Source: Acidobacteriota bacterium (lineage in GTDB: Bacteria; Acidobacteriota; Terriglobia; Bryobacterales; Bryobacteraceae). From it: a stretch of DNA of 44,845 nucleotides. A program made the translations under genes and the position numbers. Where the stretch lies: NCBI GenBank assembly GCA_018268835.1, contig JAFDVU010000039.1, positions 1 to 44,845 of the forward strand. Direction: 5' to 3'. Below are positions 16,532 to 26,081 of the stretch, piece by piece. Numbering within the stretch: the first letter of the stretch is position 1; each line of letters opens with the position of its first letter. The notes beneath the pieces were generated by a model. It worked only from the letters and a program-made list of their open reading frames with translations. It was not told the DNA's origin and searched no databases.

Positions 16532-18961
16532 AAGAGCGACTCGAAAAGTCCGAAATTGTCCCGCCGCCAAATGCTGGGCAGCGCGGGAAAGGTCGCGGTG
16601 GGGTCGGCGATGACTCCGCTGATCCAGAGCGCGATCCTTTCCTGCGCGTCCGCGGCGGAAACCGGATTGAAGGGTGTGGCGGGCATCGATCGCGTAACCA
16701 TTCTGCCCGGGAAAACCTATCTGCGCGGATGGGCAGGATACGGCGAGCCGCCCCAGTCGAACGTGAATCGGCGTCCGCGAGAGGCCGCCGCCCCGGCGCC
16801 CGGCACGCCCGCCCCCGCGGTTACGTGGTCCAAGGTGTCGGGCCCGGGCACGGTCACCTTCGCCGACGCGAAAGCGCTGATCACGACCGCGACGTTCTCC
16901 GCGCCCGGCGCATACGTATTGCGCATGACGGCTCGCGACGGCAACTCCGAAAGTTCCTCCACGCTCGATGTGTCGGTGGAGGAGCCGCCTCCGCCCAAGC
17001 AGTTGGACGCCGTCTATACCAAGAATTTCAAGATTCACAGCCCGCTCTGGAGCGCCCGCTCCAAGGCCCTCATGGTGAACTGGATTCCCCACTGCATCGA
17101 CCAGATCAACCGTACCGACCTGACCCAGGGGCCCGGCGGGATCGACAATTTCGTCGAAGCCGGCAAGAAGTTGCGCGGCGAACCGCACGGCGCGCACAAA
17201 GGTTACGTATTCTCCAACGCCTGGGTGCACCAGACCGTGGAGTCGATGAGTATCGCGCTGATGATCGACCCGCAAGGCGATCCCGAGATCCTCCGCGCGC
17301 GCGAGAAGATGCGGGCCACGCTGGAAGACTGGATTCCCAAGATCCTCGCCGCGCAGGAGCCCGACGGATATCTGCAAACCGCGTTCACCCTGCCGCGCGT
17401 CGGCCCCCGGGGCAATATCGATCCCGGCCCCTTTCCGCACTGGGAACGCCGCGGCGATCACGAAGGGTACACCGCCGGATACTTCCTGGAATCGGCCATC
17501 AACCATTACCTGATGACCGGCAAGAAGGATACCCGCCTGTACAATGCGGCGAAGAAACTCGCCGACTGCTGGTACGCCAACCTCGGTCCCGCTCCGAAGA
17601 AGCCCTGGTACGACGGACATCAGGAGATGGAGCAGGCGCTGGTCCGCTTCGGCCGCTTCGTCAACGATATGGAAGGCGACGGCAGAGGCACGAAGTACAT
17701 CGAGCTCGCCAAGTTCCTTCTGGACTGCCGCTACAACGCGGCGCGGAACGATCGCGAACGCATGGAGTACGATCAGAGCCACCTCCCCGTGATCCAGCAG
17801 TACGAGGCCGTGGGACACGCCGTGCGCGCGATGTACAACTACTCTGGAATGGCCGATGTCGCGGTTGAGACCCACGACCCCGACTACCAGAGTGCGGTCA
17901 AATCGCTCTGGGATAATCTGGTGAACAAGAAACTCTACGTCACCGGCGGAGTCGGCAGCGGAGAGACTTCCGAAGGCTTCGGGCCGAACTACTCCCTGCG
18001 CAACGCGGCTTATTGCGAATCCTGCTCGAGCTGCGGCGCGATTTTCTTCCAGTGGAAGATGAACCTCGCGTATCACGACGCGAAGTATGCCGATCTCTAC
18101 GAGCAGACCATGTATAACGCGCTGCTCGGCAGCACGGACCTGGCGGGCGAAAATTTCTATTACACCAACCCGCTGGATGCCAACGTGGGGCGTGCGCCGT
18201 GGCATACCTGCCCGTGCTGCGTGGGCAACATCCCCCGCACCCTGCTCATGATGCCCACTTGGGTTTACGCCAAGAGCCCGGACGGAGTGTACGTGAACCT
18301 GTTCGTGGGCAGCACCATCACGCTGGAAAACGTGGCCGGAACGGACGTCGAGATGGCGCAGGCCACCGACTATCCGTGGAGCGGCAAACTCGCGCTCACC
18401 GTGAATCCGCGCGCGCCCCGGACGTTCGCCGTTCGCATTCGGGTGCCGGACCGCTCGGTCAGCAAACTCTACCGCAATACGCCCGACGCCGGCGGCGTTA
18501 CCTCGATTGCCGTGAACGGCCGCCCGGTGAAGCCGGTGATCGAACGCGGCTACGCCACGATCACGCGCGCGTGGAAGGCCGGCGATAAGGTCGAGGTCGA
18601 ACTGCCGATGAAGGTCCAGCGCGTGCGCGCCATCGATCGGGTGGAGGCCACCCGGAACAAGGTCGCGCTCCGCTACGGCCCCCTTTTATACAACATTGAA
18701 CAGGCGGATGAGGACATCAACAAAGTCCTGAGTCCGGATGCCCCACTAACCACCGAGTGGCGCGCCGGCCTCCTGGGCGGAGTCATGGTCATCAAGGGGA
18801 AATTCGCGGACGGCAGCCCGATGATCGCCATTCCGAATTACGCCCGCGTCAACCGCGATAAGGCGTTGCCGCTCGAAGGAGCACTGCCTCTGGGCGGCGA
18901 TGGCGCCGTCCGCCCGGCGCGACGTCCGCCCACCTCGGTGGTCTGGATTCGCGAGAGTTAA
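16529..18961 (+). CDS. Glycoside hydrolase family 127, beta-L-arabinofuranosidase-like, Tat-type leader
   Basis: A zinc-thiolate glycosidase of about 810 residues. The start is placed at the GTG at 16529 because GGAGGG lies 6 bases before it (16517-16522); an in-frame ATG at 16496 has only a weak site. The leader has KLSRRQMLGSAGKVAVGSA, a twin-arginine type. An inserted Ig-like segment of about 100 residues precedes the toroid. The catalytic centre is clear: Glu497 and Cys499 in YCESCSSCGAIFF, and Cys563/Cys564 in HTCPCCVGNIPR, which match the Zn-binding Glu and Cys set and the Cys nucleophile of HypBA1. Known members release beta-L-arabinofuranose, and one relative removes aceric acid from RG-II. 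It is probably cotranscribed with GH31. Confidence 0.9.
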   Translation: MKSDSKSPKLSRRQMLGSAGKVAVGSAMTPLIQSAILSCASAAETGLKGVAGIDRVTILPGKTYLRGWAGYGEPPQSNVNRRPREAAAPAPGTPAPAVTWSKVSGPGTVTFADAKALITTATFSAPGAYVLRMTARDGNSESSSTLDVSVEEPPPPKQLDAVYTKNFKIHSPLWSARSKALMVNWIPHCIDQINRTDLTQGPGGIDNFVEAGKKLRGEPHGAHKGYVFSNAWVHQTVESMSIALMIDPQGDPEILRAREKMRATLEDWIPKILAAQEPDGYLQTAFTLPRVGPRGNIDPGPFPHWERRGDHEGYTAGYFLESAINHYLMTGKKDTRLYNAAKKLADCWYANLGPAPKKPWYDGHQEMEQALVRFGRFVNDMEGDGRGTKYIELAKFLLDCRYNAARNDRERMEYDQSHLPVIQQYEAVGHAVRAMYNYSGMADVAVETHDPDYQSAVKSLWDNLVNKKLYVTGGVGSGETSEGFGPNYSLRNAAYCESCSSCGAIFFQWKMNLAYHDAKYADLYEQTMYNALLGSTDLAGENFYYTNPLDANVGRAPWHTCPCCVGNIPRTLLMMPTWVYAKSPDGVYVNLFVGSTITLENVAGTDVEMAQATDYPWSGKLALTVNPRAPRTFAVRIRVPDRSVSKLYRNTPDAGGVTSIAVNGRPVKPVIERGYATITRAWKAGDKVEVELPMKVQRVRAIDRVEATRNKVALRYGPLLYNIEQADEDINKVLSPDAPLTTEWRAGLLGGVMVIKGKFADGSPMIAIPNYARVNRDKALPLEGALPLGGDGAVRPARRPPTSVVWIRES

Positions 18962-19176
18962 ACGCTTCGACTCCGGCCGTGCACTTGGGGAAGATCACGG
19001 GCGGGCTCCGTCGACATGGCCGCGTCGGCCTGCGCGAACCCTGGGTTGCGGAACTGGCCCCACTTGTCGTTGCCCTCCGTACCAAGCGTCGCCAAGGCGA
19101 AGGGCCACGCTGCGGTAGAAACTGTCCGCGCTGTAGTGGATCGCGGCCGCGGAGTATCATCGCCCGGCCATCGCAC
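18958..19176 (-). pseudogene. Possible decayed C-terminal fragment of a TonB receptor
   Basis: In the 229-bp gap between GH127 and the histidine kinase, the minus strand has a short frame with LGTEGNDKWGQFRNPGFAQADAAM (written here from 19085 downward). It resembles the GN-x-x-R-x-x-x-RNPGFA-x-x-D segment near the end of acidobacterial TonB receptors. No plug, barrel or normal end follows, and the frame lacks a proper start. This is an inference from a short match by eye and could be chance. Confidence 0.3.
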
Positions 19177-19190
19177 GAGCTAAAAGGCGC

Positions 19191-21401
19191 TCATCGATGG
19201 CCCCCGGGGGAGAACGGTTTTCGGTCGAGGACGATTCTGATTTTTTGGGCCATGGCCTCGGCGGTAAAGGGCTTGGCGAGGTAATCGATGCCGGGGTCGA
19301 GGAGGCCTTCCCGGGAGATCACGTCGTCGGAGTAGCCGGACATGAAGATCACCTTCATTTCGGGCCGGGCGAGCCGTAGCCGGTCCGCCGCCTGTCTGCC
19401 GGTCATCCCGGGCATGATCACATCGGTGAGAATCAGGTGGATCGCCCCCTCGTAGTTCTCGACGATGGTGACTGCTTCCTCTCCGCAGGAGGCCTCCAGG
19501 GTGCGATAGCGGAACTTTTGGAGCATGGCGATCACGAAGTGCCGCACCTCGTCCTGATCCTCCACCACCAGGATGGTTTCCGCACCCGGCAGATCGGTCT
19601 GGGGCGGCGCGGCATCGGGTCTCTCCGGAGTGGCGGCCGCGAGCGCGGGCAGGCCGATGCGGAACGTGGCTCCCATCCCGGGACAGCTCTCAATTCGGAT
19701 CCACCCGCCGCCTTGCCGGACAATTCCGTAGACGGTGGAGAGTCCCAGCCCGGTGCCTTTGCCTTCCGGCTTGGTGGTGAAGAACGGATCGAAAACCTTC
19801 TGCTGGATGTCGTCGCTCATTCCCACGCCGGTGTCGGCCACTTCCATCACCGCGTACGGACCGGGGCGGATGTCCGGGAAGGCGGCGGCGTCGGCCGGAT
19901 CCAGTTCGACCCGCGAACTGCGCAGGGTGAGGCGGCCGCCGGACGGCATCGCGTCGCGCGCGTTGAGCACCAGGTTGATGAGGACCTGGTGCAACTGGCC
20001 GGGGTCGGCCATGACGTGACCCGCCGCGGGGCTGAGACTGGTGGCGATCTCAATATCCTCGCGGACGATCCGGCGCAGCATTCCGGCGGATTCGAGGATC
20101 AACTCATTGAGGTCGACGCGGCGCGGTTCGATGAGTTGCTTGCGGCTGAAGGCGAGGAGTTGGCGGGTCAGATCCGCGGCGCGCTCGCCGGCTTTGCGAA
20201 TCTGCAGCAACAATTCGCGTAGCGGATCGCCTTCGGGCAACCGGCTGAGGGTCATCTCGCTGTAGCCATTGATGACGGTGAGCAGGTTATTGAAGTCGTG
20301 GGCGACACCGCCGGCGAGGCGGCCGATGCTCTCCAGTTTCTGCGCCTGCTTCAACTGGTTCTCCAGGCTGACGCGTTCGGTGACGTCGCGGCTTGCCGCC
20401 ACGAAGCCGGTCAAATTGCCGGACTTATCGCGAATCGGCGAGATTGTGGCGTCCTGCTCGCAGAGGGAACCATCCTTTCTGCGGTTGATGATGTGCCCCG
20501 ACCAGACTCGGCCGCTGGTGATCGTGGTCCACAGGTCCTGGTAGAATTCCGCGCTCTGCTGGCCCGACTTGAGGAAGCGCGGGTTGCGTCCCACGGCTTC
20601 TTCGCAGGAGTAGCCGGAGATGCGCTCGAAGGCGGGATTGCAGTACCGGATGTTGCCGTCAAGGTCGGTGATGAGGATGGCTTCGGCGGTCTGTTCGATG
20701 GCCACCGCGAGGCTGGCGCGCTCCCTTTCGGCGCGGAGGCGTTCGGCCGAGCCACGGATCTTCTCCCGCTCCGCGGCCACCGACGCGGTCCAGAAGGCGC
20801 GCCAGTTATCGCGGGCCTGGGTAAGCAGGAAGCAGAGATATAGGAACGCCAGACCGGCCAGAGCCCAGTGGCGGGTATCTCCGAGTGTGCCGGCGGCGAC
20901 TACGGTGGGTCCAACCAGAAAGGTCAGGCAGCGCCATGCCAGTGGCAGGTCCGGAGCGAGGGAAGACGTGGTGCCCCCGGCCAGTGAAGCCGTGCAGAGG
21001 AGCAGGAGCATGGCCGTCCACCCCCCGGCGTAGAGGCGAAGGGTCCACGCACAGAAGAGCCCCCAAACCACGAACGTCCCGTAGATCGAGGCCACCATCG
21101 CCTTTCCGGCCGTGCCGGCTAACCGTGCGGCCTGTGTCCGCAGTCGCCAGGCGGCCACCATGCGCGTTCCGCCGAGAAGAAAGGTGGCGCAGGCAACTAC
21201 CGCGATGATCACGGGATGTTGCGAATAATAAGGCGTGGAAAACGCGAGCACGACGGAGACGACGAAGTAGACCAGAGCGCCGGACACCGAGCGCGCGGCG
21301 ATCTCGCGTTCGGCGTGGCCGGCCAGCGACTCGCGGACCTCACGGTCCAACTCCGGCCACCCACCTAATTCCGCTGGAACTCTGCCGTACATTTGACCCA
21401 C
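19191..21401 (-). CDS. Hybrid sensor histidine kinase with N-terminal membrane domain, PAS and receiver
   Basis: A 736-residue signalling protein. Residues about 38-195 hold five or six hydrophobic segments, a membrane sensor without a named family. A helical linker leads to a PAS domain (about 235-345: [25 protein letters not shown]), then the dimerisation domain with phospho-acceptor His368 in [11 protein letters not shown], and the ATPase domain with N-box [11 protein letters not shown] and G-boxes DTGVGMS and GKGTGLGLS. It ends with a receiver domain whose acceptor is Asp660 in [11 protein letters not shown]. No separate output regulator lies nearby, so it must signal to a remote partner. 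The start at 21401 is a GTG; an ATG at 21392 is an alternative. It is last in the leftward series that begins at 26022. Confidence 0.93.
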   Translation of the reverse strand: MGQMYGRVPAELGGWPELDREVRESLAGHAEREIAARSVSGALVYFVVSVVLAFSTPYYSQHPVIIAVVACATFLLGGTRMVAAWRLRTQAARLAGTAGKAMVASIYGTFVVWGLFCAWTLRLYAGGWTAMLLLLCTASLAGGTTSSLAPDLPLAWRCLTFLVGPTVVAAGTLGDTRHWALAGLAFLYLCFLLTQARDNWRAFWTASVAAEREKIRGSAERLRAERERASLAVAIEQTAEAILITDLDGNIRYCNPAFERISGYSCEEAVGRNPRFLKSGQQSAEFYQDLWTTITSGRVWSGHIINRRKDGSLCEQDATISPIRDKSGNLTGFVAASRDVTERVSLENQLKQAQKLESIGRLAGGVAHDFNNLLTVINGYSEMTLSRLPEGDPLRELLLQIRKAGERAADLTRQLLAFSRKQLIEPRRVDLNELILESAGMLRRIVREDIEIATSLSPAAGHVMADPGQLHQVLINLVLNARDAMPSGGRLTLRSSRVELDPADAAAFPDIRPGPYAVMEVADTGVGMSDDIQQKVFDPFFTTKPEGKGTGLGLSTVYGIVRQGGGWIRIESCPGMGATFRIGLPALAAATPERPDAAPPQTDLPGAETILVVEDQDEVRHFVIAMLQKFRYRTLEASCGEEAVTIVENYEGAIHLILTDVIMPGMTGRQAADRLRLARPEMKVIFMSGYSDDVISREGLLDPGIDYLAKPFTAEAMAQKIRIVLDRKPFSPGGHR

Positions 21402-21559
21402 GTGGTTTAATTCTCACTGATCTTGCCCGACTCCGCCACACATTTATCCCGGGTTCCGTACTACGAGGGACGAACAGTAAGTCGCTTACGGCGCGGCCGG
21501 GTCAGGCGCAAGTGCGCCATGCCATGGGCCGCGGCTCCGCGGCGATCGCGCGGGATACT

Positions 21560-23104
21560 CTACGGAGCGGCCTGCGAGTAGAAGCGCGCCAGATCCGTCT
21601 TCAGTTGCTTGAGCGCATCCACGTTCAGGTAGATCATGTGGCCCGAGGGGTAATAGGCGAACTGGATATTCTTGCGCAGTTCCGGTTCCAACTCCATGTG
21701 AGCCAGGTCGTATTCGGTGAGAAAGAACGGTGTGGCCAGGTCAAACAGCCCGTTGACGGAAAAGACTTTCAGGCGGGGATCCTTGCGCATCGCGTCGGCG
21801 AGGTCGCCGGCGACGTAGATATCCAGGTACGGTTGGGCGGCGCCGCGCCCTCCCCCGGACGGCGGGCGGTGGGTATGGTCCCACAACTGATTGACGTTGA
21901 GACCGTGGGGATAGTAAGTCTCCTTGGAAGAGTACTTCAACTCGCCGGCGAGGTAATCGTGAAATGTGGCCACGAAGGCGGGGCTGACGCCGGTGCCCGA
22001 AGGATCGTAGCCGGGGTTTTCGCCGGCGGCGTCGATGTCGGTTCCTTCGAAGCGCGCATCGTAGCGGCCCAGGATTTTGCGTTCGCCGCGCAGGAGTTCC
22101 TTGCGGAAGCGGGACGGACTGACCCGGAGGTTGGCCTCCTTGAGGAACGATACGCTGAGGCCGGTATATGCGGATAGCTTGGCGGCGATGGCATCCACCT
22201 GCGCGGGCGGCAGGTTCTGCCCCTGGGCGAGCGCTTCGGCGTAGGGGCCGCGGGCGAAGGCGCGCACTTCGTTGAGGAAGGCGTTGAGATCCTTGCCTTT
22301 GTGCTGGACCTTTTCGAAGTGGTCGGCGATGGCGGCGTAAGTGGGCAGGTAACCGATGGACTCCATGTCATATCCGGGAGACCGGACGAAGTAATTCAGG
22401 ATGCTGGACATGAGGATGACGCCGTTAACGGCCACTCCGTCGTTTTCGAGGGCGTCGGCCAGAGCAGCCGAACGCGTGGTGCCGTAGGATTCGCCGAACA
22501 GGAACTTCGGCGAGTTCCAGCGGTAGTTGACGGTGATGTAGCGTTCGATGAACTTGAGGAACGCCTGCACATCCTGGTCCGCGCCGGCGAAGTTCCGGAT
22601 GGTCGCCCTGCCGACCGGGCGCGAGAAGCCGGTGCCCGGAGCATCGACAAACACCAGATCGCTCTTATCGAGCAGGCTGTACTGATTGGCAATCAACTGG
22701 TAGGGAGCGGGTGCCGTGGCCTCCGGGCTGGCAGTGACTACCCGCATCGGGCCGACCGAGGCCATGTGCAAGGGAATGCTGGCCGATCCCGGGCCGCCGT
22801 TATATAGGAAGGTAACCGGGCGGGTCCGCGGATCGCTCACTCCATCGAGCGTGTAGGCCACATAGAAGATGGCACACTCGGGCTTGTCTTCGGCATCGGT
22901 AATCAGGAGCGTGCCGGCGGTGGCGTGGTAGGGGAGTTGTCTGCCATCGAGCGTGATCTGGTGTTGGGTGACCGAGCTGGTTTCGGGCGGAATCGGGGTG
23001 GATTCGGCCGCTGCCGCGGGAGCGTTCGGCGCGGTGCCTCCGCGCTGCGCGAAGAGCGCGCCCGCCCAGAAAAGGACGAGGGCCAGGGCGTATCGGGTTC
23101 GCAT
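21560..23104 (-). CDS. Peptidase S10, serine carboxypeptidase-like, secreted
   Basis: A 514-residue alpha/beta-hydrolase. The ATG at 23104 is chosen because it opens the signal peptide MRTRYALALVLFWAGALFAQ; the frame upstream belongs to antisense of the porter. The oxyanion NGGPGSAS motif, the nucleophile elbow GESYGTTR (Ser206), the Asp in NGLFDLATP and the His in YPSGHMIY give a complete triad. The family removes C-terminal residues from peptides and works best at acid pH, which suits the periplasm of an acidobacterium. It stands 56 bp behind the sugar porter, in the same direction. Confidence 0.93.
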   Translation of the reverse strand: MRTRYALALVLFWAGALFAQRGGTAPNAPAAAAESTPIPPETSSVTQHQITLDGRQLPYHATAGTLLITDAEDKPECAIFYVAYTLDGVSDPRTRPVTFLYNGGPGSASIPLHMASVGPMRVVTASPEATAPAPYQLIANQYSLLDKSDLVFVDAPGTGFSRPVGRATIRNFAGADQDVQAFLKFIERYITVNYRWNSPKFLFGESYGTTRSAALADALENDGVAVNGVILMSSILNYFVRSPGYDMESIGYLPTYAAIADHFEKVQHKGKDLNAFLNEVRAFARGPYAEALAQGQNLPPAQVDAIAAKLSAYTGLSVSFLKEANLRVSPSRFRKELLRGERKILGRYDARFEGTDIDAAGENPGYDPSGTGVSPAFVATFHDYLAGELKYSSKETYYPHGLNVNQLWDHTHRPPSGGGRGAAQPYLDIYVAGDLADAMRKDPRLKVFSVNGLFDLATPFFLTEYDLAHMELEPELRKNIQFAYYPSGHMIYLNVDALKQLKTDLARFYSQAAP

Positions 23105-23160
23105 AATCGGCCATTCTCTCACACGCGTTTGCGAGGGTAGGTCGTCAATCGGCGAGCAGG

Positions 23161-24582
23161 TCAGGCGCGGAGTTCTCTTTCGATCTCTTCGAGCGTCTTG
23201 CCCCTGGTCTCGGGAACGCTGCGCCAGACGAACACCAGGCCGGCGAAGCAGATGGCCGAGTAGAGCCGGAAGGCGCCTGCGGAGCCCAGCGAGCGGTTCA
23301 GCGAGGGGAAGGTGAAGGTGAGGATGAAACAGGCGATCCACAGGGCGGAGACCGCTACCGAGACAGCGGCGCCGCGGATGCGGTTGGGAAAGATCTCGCT
23401 GGTGAGTACCCAGACCACGGGAGCCAGCGTCATCGAGTAGCAGCCGATGGTGGTGAGGGTGAGGATGAGGACCGTGAGGCCCTGGATGCCGGCGCTGTAC
23501 GCGAGGCCGAGCAGAAGGTGCGAGACGCCGATTCCGGCGCAGCCGAGGAGCATGAGCGGGCGTCGTCCGAAGCGGTCCACCGTGCCCATCGCGACCAGGG
23601 TGAACACCAGGTTGATGGCGCCGGTGATGACGATGTTGAAGAGGATATCGTTTAGGCCGTAGCCCGCGCCGCGGTAGATCTCTTCGGCGTAATTGAAGAT
23701 GACGTTGATGCCGCTCCACTGCTGGAGCACGGCGAGCGCGATGCCGATGACGACGATCTTGCGCGAGGAGCCGCGCCACAACTCGGCGAGGCGCACGTGG
23801 TCCGGTTCGGCCGAGGCGAGGCTGGCTTCGATTTCGCGGATCGCGGTATCGCCGTAGACCTCGCCGCCGATGCGGACGAGCGTGCGGCGCGCCTGCTCGC
23901 GGCGCCTGCGCGTCACCAGCCAGCGCGGGCTCTCCGGCACGGTCAGGGCGGAAAGGAAGAAGACCAGTGAGGGAGCGGCGACGGCCGTGAACATCCAGCG
24001 CCAGGCGAACTGCCCGTTCCAGGAGAGGCGGATCATCGCCGCGGTGGCGTTGTCCGGGACGCGCTCGGCGATCATCCAGTTGACGATCTGGGCGGCGAGG
24101 ATGCCGATCACGATGGTGAGCTGGTTCAGCGCGACGAGGCGTCCCCGCCACTGCGCGGGGCTGACTTCGGCGATATACATCGGCGAGATACCGGAGGCCA
24201 TTCCGATGGCGACTCCGCCGAGGATGCGCCAGGTGACGAACAGGGTGAACGTGGAAGCCCATCCGGTGAGAACACTGGAGACGGCGAAAAGGGCCGCGGA
24301 GAGCAGGAGTCCGGCCTTGCGGCCGAAGCGGTCGCTGACGCGTCCGGAGACGATCGAGCCCAGCAGGCAGCCGGCCAGCGCGCAACTGTTGGCCCAGCCG
24401 ATCTGGCTTTCCCCGGTCAACTGAAAGTATTTTTCGAAGAACGGCTTGGCGCCGCCGATGACCACCCAGTCGTAACCGAACAGGAGCCCGCCGAGTGCGC
24501 CGATGGTCGCGATGAGGAGCACGTAACCCAGGTTGAAGCGGGCGGGGGTGGCGTGCGAAGGAGTGATGGGACTAGTGTGCAT
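23161..24582 (-). CDS. Sugar-porter family MFS transporter
   Basis: A 473-residue inner-membrane protein with twelve transmembrane segments. Sugar-porter signatures are clear: GYDWVVIGG in TM1, the loop motif GRVSDRFGRK, PMYIAEVSPAQWRGRL after TM4, PESPRWLV after TM6, QQWSGINVIFNYAEEI in TM7, VDRFGRRPL and the C-terminal VPETRGKTLEEIE. Such proteins are usually proton-linked importers of pentoses or hexoses, like XylE. Here the neighbour 12 bp upstream is a GH28-like protein, so the cargo is plausibly a sugar released from pectin, though that is inference. A GAGG site precedes the ATG at 24582. Confidence 0.94.
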   Translation of the reverse strand: MHTSPITPSHATPARFNLGYVLLIATIGALGGLLFGYDWVVIGGAKPFFEKYFQLTGESQIGWANSCALAGCLLGSIVSGRVSDRFGRKAGLLLSAALFAVSSVLTGWASTFTLFVTWRILGGVAIGMASGISPMYIAEVSPAQWRGRLVALNQLTIVIGILAAQIVNWMIAERVPDNATAAMIRLSWNGQFAWRWMFTAVAAPSLVFFLSALTVPESPRWLVTRRRREQARRTLVRIGGEVYGDTAIREIEASLASAEPDHVRLAELWRGSSRKIVVIGIALAVLQQWSGINVIFNYAEEIYRGAGYGLNDILFNIVITGAINLVFTLVAMGTVDRFGRRPLMLLGCAGIGVSHLLLGLAYSAGIQGLTVLILTLTTIGCYSMTLAPVVWVLTSEIFPNRIRGAAVSVAVSALWIACFILTFTFPSLNRSLGSAGAFRLYSAICFAGLVFVWRSVPETRGKTLEEIERELRA

Positions 24583-24594
24583 GGCGGGGAGTCC

Positions 24595-26022
24595 TCATTT
24601 CCTGAGTCCGGTGAGGTCCGAGTCCACCGCGATTGTGCCCTGGCCGGGGACGACTTCGGCCGAGAAGGCGTCGGAGAGTTCGCTGCTGGCGCCGGTTTTG
24701 AGGGCGATCGCCTTGCCGGGCACGCTGTTGACGATGAGCTGCAGTTTGCCCGGAGCGGCGAAGACGCAGCCGGTCATATTGACGCGCGTCTTGAGGTAGC
24801 CGGTCATGGCCTTGTTGCTCAGGAACGCGATGCGATTTTGCCGCAGGGTGGAGTTGGCGATGGTCACCAGATCCACGGGGGTGCGGACCTGGAGGAAATC
24901 GGTGGGCGCGTCGTAGAGCACGCGGACGTTGTCGAAGAGGAGGTTCTGCTGCTGGGGAATCTGGGCGCCTGGGTAATAGGAGCGGCTGAAACGGTCGTTA
25001 TCGAAGTGGATGGAGAAGGCGGTGCGCGGCTTTTCGAGGAAGATATCGCGGAAGACCACGTTGCGCACGCCGGCGGTGTAGGTGACGTCGTTCTGCACGA
25101 CGCCCCAGTTGATGCCGTCGAGGACGGCGGAGCCTTTGGTGTGGGTGGGGCGGGTGAGCGATTTGTAGACCGTGCCGTCGGGGTTGGCCTGCACGCGGTA
25201 GAGGCGGCCGCCGGAGACGACGGTGTCGGACTGCTGCACCTCCATGCCGGGGTGCCAGTCGATCCACGCGCCGGCGAGGATGCGGCAGAAGTATCCGATC
25301 TGGCGTTTCGGGTCGGCGAGGTCGCGCATGTTTTCGACGACGCCGTCTTCGATCCAGCCGAGTTCGGGGTTGCCGACGGAGTAATCGTGGGCGTTGAGCG
25401 CGATGGCGTCGTCGCCGGTATCGAAGACGCCGTTAGAGAGGGTGAAGCGCTTGCCGCGGCCGAGGTGGATGCCGTCTTTGTCGCCGTGGATGACGACGTC
25501 GTCGATCCGCAAATCTTCGAAGGTGCAGACGTGGATGGCATACTGCGCGCGGCCGCCGTCGAGCAGGCGGAAATGGCGGATGCGGATGTCCTTCGCGTAG
25601 AAGAATGCGAGTTGGCCGTGGAGGCCGTAGACCAGGAACTTGCGCACGTCGATGCCGTTGACGATGATGACGAGGCCCTCGACCGTAATGTGCTCGTCCC
25701 AGGTTTTGGTGAGCGCGCCTTTGTTGAGCAGCACGTGGGTGAAGGGATCGGGCTCGGCCACCTTCTTGAGAAAGACGTTGTTGCCGAAGATCAGCGACGT
25801 ATTACTGCCGATGAAGACCGTGCCGGCGATTTTGTAGGTGCCGGGGCGGCTGACCACGATCGTGCCCGTGCGATCGACGGCTTGCTGGAGGGCGCGGGTG
25901 TTCTCCGTGCCGGTGGCGCCGGGGGAGAAGCCGAAGTCGGCGGCGTCGGTGAATTGCGCGGCGGCCGGGAGGGCGCAGGCGAGCGTCACGGCGAGGAGGA
26001 GGGCGGCGCGGGCGGCGTGCAT
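24595..26022 (-). CDS. Secreted pectin-lyase-fold protein, GH28-like
   Basis: A 475-residue exported protein (signal MHAARAALLLAVTLACALPAAAQ). The start TDAADFGFSPGATGTENTRAL is the classic opening of GH28 polygalacturonases and related parallel beta-helices. The core includes the coil DKDGIHLGRG and FDTGDDAIALNAH, which fits the D-G-x and G-D-D acid pair of GH28. The usual third Asp and His motifs (GHG, RIK) are not obvious, so it could be a related hydrolase or epimerase. It heads the leftward set GH28-like, sugar porter, S10 peptidase, kinase. It is divergent from the gene at 26082, with 59 bp between. No ribosome site is clear. Confidence 0.82.
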   Translation of the reverse strand: MHAARAALLLAVTLACALPAAAQFTDAADFGFSPGATGTENTRALQQAVDRTGTIVVSRPGTYKIAGTVFIGSNTSLIFGNNVFLKKVAEPDPFTHVLLNKGALTKTWDEHITVEGLVIIVNGIDVRKFLVYGLHGQLAFFYAKDIRIRHFRLLDGGRAQYAIHVCTFEDLRIDDVVIHGDKDGIHLGRGKRFTLSNGVFDTGDDAIALNAHDYSVGNPELGWIEDGVVENMRDLADPKRQIGYFCRILAGAWIDWHPGMEVQQSDTVVSGGRLYRVQANPDGTVYKSLTRPTHTKGSAVLDGINWGVVQNDVTYTAGVRNVVFRDIFLEKPRTAFSIHFDNDRFSRSYYPGAQIPQQQNLLFDNVRVLYDAPTDFLQVRTPVDLVTIANSTLRQNRIAFLSNKAMTGYLKTRVNMTGCVFAAPGKLQLIVNSVPGKAIALKTGASSELSDAFSAEVVPGQGTIAVDSDLTGLRK

Positions 26023-26081
26023 AGTGAATTCGTAGCACGAGGCGGGACTCGCGTGCGGCGGGTTTGCTACGATGCAGGCGA

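Noticed and set aside
14601..18205. Two long leftward frames (627 and 644 codons) opposite GH31 and GH127
   Set aside because: They are antisense to confident glycosidases with catalytic motifs and show no protein-family signal.
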